Shown here: positions 46,901 to 58,900 of the stretch, piece after piece
Position numbering within the stretch: position 1 is the stretch's first letter
Layout of the letters: each line of letters starts with the position of its first letter
Source of the DNA: Cladopsammia gracilis
Lineage: Eukaryota; Cnidaria; Anthozoa; Scleractinia; Dendrophylliidae
Length of the DNA stretch: 64,000 nucleotides
Assembly: GCA_022457155.1 (NCBI GenBank)
Contig: JAJGOT010000603.1
Span: forward strand, 186,001-250,000
Direction of reading: 5' to 3'
The notes under the pieces: generated by a model
What the model was told of the DNA's origin: nothing
Database searches by the model: none
What the model saw: only the letters and a program-made list of their open reading frames with translations
Translations under genes and position numbers: made by a program

Positions 46901-49900
46901 CCAATTTTCTTCAGATCTATTTCAGAGCCCCCCTTCCCCTTTCCAACAATAAATGGAGCCGATAAAGCAGAGACGTGGATGCCAGTTAATTATGTATAAT
47001 ATTAACGTAGTCCACATTATGCTGTCATCGAATATTTGGCATCTGTAAATTTAGAAGTTAAACTGTCTTGAAAAGTGTTTCGACGCACAATATACATGTG
47101 ACTTGTATAGTAAAAGGAGACATGTTGATCATTACAGCGTCAAATGGCTTGTCAGCATTCAATATTTTTTATATTCTCTGTGTTGAGAAAAAAGCACATT
47201 GACACTTCTTTGACACTTCTCCAACTGCGATAGGGTAGGGATTTTTGGTGTCTATAGTCTAGAATAGGGTAGCAAATTGCAGCTGAACATGGTCTGGTAT
47301 AGGGATCAGAGTCCTGGCAACACACTACCACCCAAACTTGTACAGAGTACCACCCTCCCTTCCTCAGGGAAGACGAGATCAAGTATGTATTCTTCGATTG
47401 ATCAGTCGATCATGTTCAGTGGAGTGATTTTTGTCGCGATTAAATTTAATGCATGATCTCCTTACTTTATTTTGCTGCCACTTTTTTTCGCTTGGGCCAG
47501 CCGAATGTTCCATAAACAATAGTTCCTCTCTTCCCGCCGCGTGTCTCGCCTTTCTCGCGTGGGGTGATTTTCATGCGTGCTCGCGTTTTGATCGCTCTAC
47601 TATTCCTAAGGAAAAAGGAGGGACTACTCGTAGTATACAAACGATTCAGAACGGTGCTAGAGCATTTCAAAGGTCGTTAAAATTGGAGTTATTTGACCTT
47701 TTGAGGTCAACTATCAATTTGCCAGTCACACAAATATTTTACTTTCTACCACGTCTTAACACAAATGAGATTAAAGTAGCCACATAGAAAAAAAGTGTTT
47801 TGAAATTTTCTTACCGAATTTCCTGTAGAACACTGATCTAGAGATCATTTTCTTGTTTTTTTTCATTGTTCATTTTACATACTTTTAACAAGAAGATGTA
47901 CACAGCTTGAATTTGTAACTGTAACTCACTGCAGCATTGATTTCCGAGTGTTTTGAAGCTTTTACGTCTAATCAAAGGCTCCTAAGAGCCAACTTGGAAT
48001 ACCAAATGATAAAGGTCACGCAATATTGTGGGGTTTTATTGGAAATCAAATGTAACAACTTTAGACAAACGCAAAAAAAACCCGGAAATTATCAGTTCTA
48101 AAAAAAATAATTTCGCCCTGGGTGAGAATCGATCTCACGTCCTTTGACTCCCTCCGGCTCTACTCCCTATCATTTACTCACTACACTACCAGACGCTGAT
48201 CCATACCGGTTTCCACCGTTTAATATGGAAATCGGTCAGATTTTTCATAATGATTTTTTTTTAAATAAAAGTAAATTTCCAAGTTGAAATTTTGAAAATG
48301 GTTTGGACAAATGCATTGATCAATGAAATGGAAGCTCGATTTGGTAGTGGTGACCAAGAAATAGTATACTATTACGCACTGCAACAATTATCGCATCGCA
48401 TTAAGGTCTGGGATGAAATTCGGCGACACGACGAGAGGCACAGTGCGAACGGAAAGAGGGGTGGGAGGGAGGGTGAGTTAATTTCCCTGGCCCGTACACC
48501 CACCCGTAACACCCAAATGCCAATTGCTTTACACTTGGTATTAATATTTCCTTCGCCGTTGCACTTGAAGGAATGACAATTTATTCATATTTTGTTGGTC
48601 TTATATGCTCTGCTTATGATTTATGCAGTGCAAATAGTATACTATTACGCACTGCAACAATCATCGCATCGCATTAAGGTCTGGGATGAAATTCGGCTCC
48701 AATCGTCTTCAGTCCCCTGAACTCCACAAATCCTGACCATCAATGGTCTCTTAATCCCCCAAAACTTACATCCAACCAAAGAGGCCATTGATGGTCTGCT
48801 GACAAGATCAAGTAACAATCAGTACCCCGAAGGATAGGGAGGGGCACATTCACACCCAGTAAATAACACATGTCAGTCAACCTATCCCAGTAGTCCGAAT
48901 ATCATCACAACTGCATTGGCCATGTCAAAACGCACCACCAAACCTCACTCCCAAACCTCACTCCCCAAACCTTACTCCCCACACCTCATTTTCCCAAAGT
49001 GCACATAATCCAGGCCTCACTGTTATCTCCAAGGCCACAATAATTGCTCGCCATGCGCCCAACCAAGAGCGGCTTTACATCGTATAAACGTGAGCGATTG
49101 GTATCATGTCTGTAACTTTGATAGTTTACTTGAACGTTTCCAGGGCAACCATCACCCCTTCACTGGCCCCAATAAGGGTCTCCTTCCAGTGAGCCTAAAT
49201 GTATGGGTTAGGCAGCTGTTGAGCCGAAACCAGTAGACATTCGTCAAAGGAAGGATCAAACTGCTAGTCCCATGCCGGGGGGACATAAAATGGGAGACCC
49301 CCCGGGGCCAGCAAGGGGGTGACAGTTGTGACCCAGAATAACTAGGGGAGCTGGATTAAGATACTCCGTTTTCGCAACTGTCACTCCCAGCAGCCTATGG
49401 GTAGGTCGGAGGGAAGAAGAAATAATGTACAGAAAATAGTACGTCCAGTAGTGATCGACTGGCGGTCCCTCACTGGGGGACAAATGTGAGCAAGATAATG
49501 ACTTGAAGCTCAACACAATAATCGTTAAAAAGATACTTAATAGTAAAAACTGACGATCCCTTGCCGACAGAATCATTTCAATAAAAGACAAGTGTCAATG
49601 TGACAATAACTTGAAGCTCAACACAATAAACCTCAAACAATTTTCCTTGTGCGCATGCACACACTCATTAGTAAACATCAATCGTTAATTCCCTTGACAA
49701 AAGAATCATGTCATTAAGAGCACAATGAAAAACCGGAGCTCGAACAATATGCACTGTAACACACTCATTAGTGATCATCAGACGTTCCCCTGACGAAAGA
49801 ATCATGCCACCAAGAGTACAACCAAATACTGAGCTTGAATAATACTCATCGTAAACACACTCATTAGTGATCATCAGTCGTTCCCTTGACGAAAGAATCA

Positions 49901-52900
49901 TGTCACTAAGAGTACAAACAAACACTGAGTCCAAACAATGCTCATTGTAAACATACTCATTAGTGATCATCAATCGCTCCCTTGACGAAAGAATCATGCC
50001 ACCAAGAGTACAACCAAATACTGAGCTCGAATAATACTCATCGTAAACACACTCATTAGTGATCATCAGTCGTTCCCTTGACGAAAGAATCATGCCACTA
50101 AGAGTACAAATAAACACTGAGCCCCAAACAATGCTCATTGTAAACATACTCACTAGTGATCATCAATCGCTCCCTCGCTGACAGAATCATTTCACTGAGA
50201 GACAAATCTCCATGTGAGAATATAACTCTGAGCTCAATACAAAAATCATTCAACACTCATTAGTAATCAACTGACGGACCCTCGCCGACAGAATCATTTT
50301 ACCAAGAGGCAACCATAGTATATGCTAATTTTCCGCAACTACACGTGGTGACAACATTTGACGACAGAAAATACCTCTCACCATTGAGGGCAAAACATGG
50401 GCACAAAACATCCGTGGTCATCGTTCAAATATTAGGCCGAGTAACTTACTTCAAGGTACAATGTAACTCTCCCAAACCTCAAAAACTGGCGCTTGCTCAG
50501 TAAGAGATAATTGCAGTTTTGCTCCAATATTAAGCCCCAGCCGAGCAATTCATCCTACAAAAGGAAACAAGAAACTGGCGATATATCACCCACATTTATA
50601 TTAGAACAATATATCGGATGAAATGCAACAAACATTTATGGAGGTTGCTCGAAATTGGCTCGCTTACATGCCGAAAATTCTATTTATAAAAGCGAGCCCC
50701 CGCGCCATTTTATAACCGCGGGCCACCTTCAATAATCCGCCGATTCACAAGGCTTCATCCGAGGAGAATGAAACTAGCCAATATCCTGTCTGAATGACTC
50801 AGAAACCCAGGACAGGGGACTTTAGGTAGTTAAAATCCAAAACTTTTCCCGTTTAATATATAAAACACAAAACTTGCGAGAACAAACATCGCACAGGAAT
50901 AAGTCCAAACAAACAGTCCTATCCATCCATGAACGTCTTGCATTGTCTTGAAAACTTGCAATTGTACGCTGTAGCTCTTTCTTTTGCTTCTAAATTCAAC
51001 ACACACACAGATTTTGCGGTATGTATTTCACGGCTGAAAGCAGGGTTGTATATAAGAGCCGGCAACGTTTCGCGGGGTACTTTTATTTAATAATCAGCTG
51101 TAAAACTGAATAAAAAAGAAAATTTTCACTGTTTACCTTTTTCGATACCACATAGAAAGTTTTAAACCCAAGAAAAGTTTACAGATCTAATGTTTAAGTC
51201 CGTTTGTATAAACAAATCAGCTACGGAATCAGGATAGTACATACATTGGACTAAGTTTAATTTAATTTTTGTTCTAAAATATATTAAGTGGTAGCAATGG
51301 CCTTTTGCATCTTTTTGCCTTTCCTTTTTTCAGTATTCATATAGTTGTATTCTCTTCTCATCTGTCCACATACACTGGTACATGGTGATAGGCTTATGCC
51401 ACATAAAATATTCTGGAACTAATCACTTTGTGCAAGCTTATGATGGGAGACCTTTTAATCAGCGGTGAGGAAAGTGTAGTGGGCAAGGAGAAACTGACTA
51501 TATTTTTTGGATAACAGAAAGGATTGCTATAATAATGTTCTTACTAATAGTGTTTTAAGAGTGGTATATTCTGTTAAAGTATGGGTGGGGCATTTGAAAC
51601 ATAGTATGCTTAGTTCTAGTTTCCTAAGACTGCAAAACAGCTGTTATTTTTTTCTTTAAAAGCTTGCGGAGAAGGTTCCAAGCGCTGATGCTCGCAAAGG
51701 CAGGCGTGGAGCACCAACTCTCATGAGCAATGATTTTTAACGCCTCTCCCAAGTATTGCTCTTAAAGTATTCACACTCACTCAAAACGTTTTCAGCCCCA
51801 TCCGTCTTTGCTGCTTCACTTTTTGGTGGAATCATGCACAATTACGTGTTCCCTGCAGTCTATCACTGTCGGCGAAGATGGCCACATGTTCTTTAAATGC
51901 GATGAAATGCTTTTCAGATTGGCTTTTACGTTCGAAACCTAACTTATTTTTATGAAATCTGTGTTAGAATTCATATTTGTGTGTCCAGAGCTCGATATCT
52001 TGATGAAAACATGCTTTTTTGGCATCGGAACAAAGTAAATATTTGTGTCACGATTTGATTCTGAAGTATGCAAATTAGTATTATAAGTAATTAGCATAAT
52101 CTGATAGTGTCAGGAAATAAATTTGTAGTAAATTCTACACAGCTCATTATTTTAGGCAGAGTGGCACTGTTTTTTTTTATCAAAGGAAAATTTTTACTAT
52201 TAACATTTTTTCTCAAACCAGACAATATGATTGCAAAACTTAGATTTTTATTAAAATGCTTGCCTGAATTATGCAAAACGTATCACGTAAACTTTTTGGG
52301 TGAAATACAGTGGAATCCCGATTTTTCGAATACTCGAATACAAATTTCTGTTTCGCTTGGAGGTTCGAAAAATCGGGATTGGGTTTCTAGAAAACAAAAT
52401 AGATTTTTTTTTGAAAGGGTATTTTTTGCCCTTTCAAAAGAGGTATAGCTTTCTATGCTGCTCTAAACACATGCTGAGATATTAATTTTTTTTTAAAATA
52501 AGGTAAATTTTGGCGGTCAGAAATCAGTTGATGGAGATGCCCCCTTAATGAGATATCCCAAATAATTTAGAGGTTCCACTGTAGTAGGAGGCTGACCAGT
52601 TGGATATTTTCATAGTGTACATTAGAGTTGAACTCGGAACTGTCTTGTTACATTGTACAAATCCATCTTGTGATTAGAGAGTCGAACTCGGAACTGCCTT
52701 GTTGCATTGTACAAATCCATCTTGTGATTAGAGAGTCGAACTCGGAACTGCCTTGTTGCATTGTACAAATCCATCTTGTGATTAGAGAGTTGAACTCGGA
52801 ACTGCCTTGTTACATTGTACAAATCCATCTTGTGATTAGAGAGTTGAACTCGGAACTGCCTTGTTACATTGTACAAATCCATGTTGTGACATTACAGTTG

Positions 52901-55900
52901 AACTCGGAACTGACTTGTTACATTGTACAAATCCATCTTGTGACATTACAGTTGAACTCTGAACTTCCTTGTTACATTGTACAAATCCATCTTGTGACAT
53001 TACAGTTGAACTCGGAACTGACTTGTTACATTGTACAAATCCATCTTGTGAGGAGGACTTGAAACCAAACCAGAGGATTACAGGTCAGCACTCTAACAAA
53101 TAGGCCAGGCCTTATGGCCTCCAATTCCAAGAAAAGCACATACAAATAGTCTGACTATATATATATATATATACTTATACTTTTAAGCAACTAAATAGAT
53201 GTATGCTAAATTGATTAAAAACCACTTCTTCTTCCAGAGTTAAACATAAAAATAACTTCATAGTGAACCTCCAAGCCTAAACTCTCAAGTTACTCTAAAA
53301 TATATGAAAATTTGTAATTTTACCTTCATGGCAACCTGTTGACAGTCTTGGTTGCTTTTGAGCTGGAGTAACGCTTGGAGATGCTGCCCTTTTGCCCTTT
53401 TCTGAAGCATGTTTTTCCCATGAATCTGAAATAAACAAATAATATTTCATAATATTTTTTGTTTGTTTGATTGACTGTTTGTTTGTTCTCAGCCAGATGT
53501 AAAACTCCCTCGCCGCTTGCCTTTTAAGGTTCTTTTATCACACAGGACCAGCATTTTATTAAAGTCAATATTACGAGTGATCGATGAGAGGAATGGTAGT
53601 TCACAGACTAAACAGAACACAGGGTTGTTGGAAAAGCAACAAGAAGATTTATTCCAAATGAACGTAGCCTTCACAGCTGTAAAACTCTACAAGAAATCAC
53701 CACTCTGAACTTGTGAAAAACTAGCTAAACCTAAGCTAACACTCGCCTGCTTATATACCTTCTTTTCGGTATAAAATTCTAGAACCTTCTAAATAGACTA
53801 ATTATAGTAGTATTACAAAATATACTGTAACAATCTACAGCAGCTTATGCAAGGTCCTTCAAAATTCGTAAACAAAGAATATTCAAGAAACTTCTAGAAT
53901 GTCACGCAAGTCATGCAAGGCACTTTTTCGTAACAGGCAATTTGTATTTTTTTCCTTGTTTCTACAGTGCTCATATGCAGTACATGTATATAGTCAATAA
54001 TGAAATATAAAATTAATTAACAACAAACATAACTACAATTTAATCTCCCATACATGTTCCCTGAGACATGCTGTCAACATCAACTTTTATTTATTAATGT
54101 TTTGGCAAATTACAAATTTTCTACTGCCTGCAAATACTTGTACCATGGTGCTAATGGAGGTGAGCAATAAGAAAAAAGGAATTGTTTACAAAATTTCAAG
54201 AAACATTTGAACATTCTTATGCGAACAAGGAAATACAGTATACTAGTAATTATGAGAGTCATAGCCTTGAAACAGCTAGACCAACAGAGATGTAGGTCCC
54301 CGTACGTTGAAGCCCCATATGCGACTTTAGACATTGCAGGTACTGATGAGTTAGTTATGGAGTCATGTAAAACTGACTTTATGCACAAGTCTTTGATCTA
54401 CACTTTCTTCATTGCAAGTCCTGATGAGTGAGTGATGGAGTCATGTAAAACTGACTTTATGCACAAGTCTTTGAACTACACTTCCTTCAACATTCTCAAA
54501 TGCATTCATAATTCATCAAGTCTGAACAAAAAAAATCATAAGCGTGACAGTGGTTTGGAAACTTGATCTCAATCAGCATAGATATTTGCGATTTTATTCC
54601 TTCTTTTTCTCTGTATTTAATGATCAGTTTGAGAAGCTTTCTTACACACTCTAAAGAGTGTTTCATCAGGGATCCAAAGTCCTTCTGGCTGGGTAAAAAA
54701 AAACTAGACTACATCTCGCTTTTTTAACTAATTTCTCTTTGTTTTGAAATCTTGATGCAACACTCTTTCTTGTGTTTGATGTACAGAATTACTCCTCAAC
54801 CTTAACCTTAAAAAACAAAACAAAACAAGCTTTACCTTCACGGTCATCTGTCAGCCGTCTATTTAGAGCTGGAATAGCAGCAAATGAAGGAAATGGTCTT
54901 TTGCCTTTTCCTGAAGCCTGTCTTTTGCCTTTTCCTGAAGTCTGTCTTTTGATTTTTCCTGAAGCCTGTATCCCTGCTGGACCTATACCAATAAAAAAAT
55001 CATATTTTATAATTTTTTTATCTACTTGTGTGTGATGTCTGCCTTCTCAGGTTAAAAACCCAAAAGGAAACTCTTCTTTAAAGTCAATTAACATTTTCCT
55101 TTAGCCAGCACCTAGATCTCACCTAAACCAAATTATTTGCCTTTAAGATAATTTAACTGCAAAGCCATAAAATTAAGGACATTTTGCTTCAGATCATTGC
55201 AAGCCTTGCTGGACATATTGATTCAAAGATTCTTTAAGATTATCATCTTCGATCCAGGTTGCCTCACGATTATCCACCATATTGGGTCCCATTTTGGCTA
55301 ATAAACTGCGCGCAGGCGCAGTGCTCAATCGAAGTATTTAAGCACGTGTAGCATGATGGTAGTGGCAGCCCTCGGCCACGGCGAAATTCACTTTCACTTG
55401 CTTTTCGAATTTCGTTTGGAATTGATTTTTTATTTCACTTTTGGCTGTATTTCCATCTTAGTTTTATCTTGAAGTGAAATGTGGTTTTACTTTTACATTC
55501 TATGTACTTTTAAATCAATTTCACTTTACTTTGATTTTTGATATCAGTTTTCTTTTATTTCTCACTTCAACTTATTCTTATTGTATAAAAATATTGGAAT
55601 TTTTTATTGGCAGTTCTCGGCCACCTGCATGGTTTTGCATTCTCTTTTAAAAATGCATTCAATTTTAATCTTAATCGAGTTTGACTTTGATTTGCACTTT
55701 GCTTTTTGTTTTACATTTCATCGTATTTGCATTTGATTTTAATTTTATTTGCTTAAAAAAAAAATGCCCAGAAAACCCAGTGGCAGTCCTCCGCCACCAC
55801 ACAGGTCAAATTTACTTTCAGGTTATACTTATTTTAACCTGGGTCATTGTTTAAACCAAGGTTAGCATTTTCATTGCACATTTGCATAGTTTAAGTTTTG

Positions 55901-58900
55901 GCCGAGGAGAGGCTGTGTAATAACATAAAAAATTATAGAAGTTAAGTGGAAATTGCATTGTTCTTCTGCATTGTATAGTGGTGAAGGCAGTGGGCTACAG
56001 ATCTGAAAGGTGAGAGTTCAGCTCCAAGGTAAATACAAAATAAAATTTCTTTATTTTGTTATTACAAAGCATGTTTGTCAGGGGGTCATGAGGTAAAGTG
56101 GGTGGGAGGGTGGGTTGAGCAACAAGAAGTTGGTGGGGAGGGGGAGGGTTAGTGTTAGAATAAATTTTGCCATTATTTGTCCTTTTGTTTTTTTTTCCAA
56201 CATATTGTTTTTAGACCCCCCCCCCCAAAAAAAAAAAAAAAATGCCCCTGTTTTTTAACCACACCCCATACAGAAAATCCCTTTTCAGATAGAAAAAAAT
56301 ATCCTAGGTTAATAAAACTTGACCCAGGTTAAAATAAATCTATCCTGAAAGTAAATTTGACCTGTAACATACCAACTAGTAGGATACATTAGAGTTGAAC
56401 TCGAAAATGCCTTGTTGCATTGTACAAATCCACCTTGTGATTTGAGAGGAGGACTTGAAACCAGACTGTAGAATTACATGTCAGCACTCTAACTAATAGG
56501 CCAGGCCACATGGCCTCCAATTCCAAGAAAAGCATGCAAATACTTTGAAACCTGTATTAAGCAGACACCCTTGGGACCCTCGTTAGTGTCCACTTAATAG
56601 AGGGGTCTGTTGAATACAGGTTTGTTTTCCAGTAAATGTGGGAAGAAAATTTAGGGACTCAAGCAATTGGTGTCTGCTAAATAGAGGGTGTCCCCTTCAG
56701 TCTGTTTACCGGTAATACAGGTTTCATTGTAGATGTAGATGCAACTACATAGATATGTTAAATTGATCAAAAAACAGTTTCTCATTCCAGAGCTCAACAT
56801 AAAAATAAAACTTTACAGCGAACTTACAGGCCAAAACCAAGTTGCTTTAAAAATGTAAACAAGTTTTACCTTCATGACCATCTGTAGACAGTGTTGGTTG
56901 CTTTGGAGCTGGAGTAATGCTTGGAGATGCTGCCCTTTTGCCCTCTTCTGATGCGTGTCTTTCTAATGAACCTGAAATAAATAAATAAATCACATTTCAT
57001 AATTTTTGTTTCTTTGATTGGCTGTTTGTTTGTTTTTAGCCAGATACGAAACTCCCTCAATGCTTGCCCTCTAAGGTTCTTTAATCACACAGGACCAGCA
57101 TTTGACCAGCAATTTGTTTTTTCCCGTTGGTGGACTTTATTTTCTTTTAGCAACCTGACAGATCACCGATTTTACAATGTATCCACCATTCATTAATAAA
57201 TTATGCCTATCTGCAGTTGGCATTAATTCATGGAAATAAATAATTAATTAATAATAAACATATTAAACTATAGTTTTATCTTCCAAAAGCAACCATGGAA
57301 ATGTCAAGCCAGCTTCACATAGGTGAACACTTAAAGGAGGTCAGATCATAGGGGTCTAAACTTCAAATCATAACAACCTGTTGTAATTTAAGTACACAAT
57401 ACTCACTATAGTAGTGATAAAAAATAAAAAATAAAAATCTCTGATATGCAATGGCCAAAAATTTTCCAGGATGATTGCCAGTTTACCATGGGTTACAACA
57501 GAAATAAGAAAGTGTTATTATCTAGCTCACAACAAACAATTAACAAATAAAGAACAAGGCCAAACCATGGTAGAGACCAGGGCTGGAATCCCCAACCTTA
57601 ACATCTGAATTCCAAAGGGGATTTATCACTACACCACAGCGTCTCGATATTGTACAGTACACTACTACTATAATATACTGAGTACTACCACACTGAAACA
57701 AGGATGACTCACACGGTGACCTTTGGGAAAAATGAAAGGACAAGTTTTCATCATATCAGGGTTGTACTACATTGCAATAATTTTACATTAGTAGTGTCTC
57801 AGAATATGTGCAACTGTTTAAAGAGGTTAAAAACAATAGAACAATTCAAACCAACAGCATTGCAAGTGTTCAGTCACTGAAGAGAGGTGCTCACTTACAA
57901 GAGGTTTTCAACTGACATAGCAGTGATATTGGGAAAATGTCTGAGATTGGTCGTTTAGAAGAGGTAATTGCACAGGGAAAATTGCAACCTCGTTCCCAGG
58001 GTCTCTCATCTTCCCGCCCTCGGAACGAGAGAGGAGAGACCCTGGTCAACTCTGGTCACGTGCGTCCCAAAATCTGGGATGTAACAAATAAAAGATTTGA
58101 GGGAAGGGCGGCAAAGTGTGAAATTTGTTCGCTCAAGCAGGCATTGCAAATCAAAACAAATCCAAAAAGCGTTTGGCGGCTTGCGATAAAAACATGTCCA
58201 CATCGACTGGTTTTGAGAGTGCAAGTAGTTGCTTTAGGATCTGTAAATTAATGGTTGTGGAATTGTCACGGCACTTGAAGATTTGTCTCAGTATTAAAAG
58301 CTAAATTTGGACTCGCTACACAATGAGTGAATGCAGTCCAATTTTATTACTGGACGCCGCCGCTAAGCCGTCGTTCTCGGCAGAAAATGCTTTCGATTTA
58401 TGGCATTGTTCCGAACGGGGATGAGTTATCACTACATACTATTTAGCGGGCGATCTTCAAGCTTCATTTGACCGGCACATTAAAATGTCGCCGTCTGTTC
58501 TCGAACGATGGCGAAGTGGAAAAATATTTTGACATGCAGATCGACTCTACACTTTTATAACAGGAAACGAGGTAGAGAAGATAATGATAGCTTTTATTCT
58601 TCGTAGGTGAGGCATGTTTTTTGTTTTCAACATTTACCAGTTCCAGTCGTTTGAATGTCTACACAAGATTTTTACATTTCATTGTTTCCTTATACCCTTG
58701 TGAAATTATTGAACGATAACCATTTTAATCCTTGCGCATAATTCATTTTTTTGTTTGATTCATTTTGGATTGAACCATTTCCGGACATCAACCGACTCGC
58801 GCACAGCACAAGCCACTGAGAAAACGAGACAAAGTTACAAACACTGTCGACCCCTCCTTAGGAATATAATTGTCCAAGAGGCACGTGACCAGACTTGACC

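Larger units (their letters stand above)
43986..47522. mobile_element. 3.5-kb composite bounded by ~290-bp inverted repeats
   Basis: Left arm 43986-44270 (CTATTGTTTTTGGAACAGTC...GGCTGGCCCAAGC, TTTAATCGCGACAAAAATCA, CATGATCGACTGATCAATC) returns inverted at 47226-47522 with high identity. Between the arms are a second, nested inverted repeat (44690-45720), a 24-bp tandem block (about 46405-46515), a poly-C run and an integrase N-terminal fragment (46574-46831). It looks like a foldback transposon carrying part of an integrase gene. I could not define a target-site duplication. Confidence 0.65.

Noticed and set aside
49485..50300. CRISPR-like look of regularly spaced similar sequences (also 25597-26380)
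   Set aside because: Units are contiguous tandem repeats with no unique spacers, and the DNA is clearly eukaryotic.
52628..53062. 144-codon repeat protein on the plus strand, 86-codon on the minus
   Set aside because: Open on both strands only because the 54-bp satellite unit lacks stops; gene A has a single unit.
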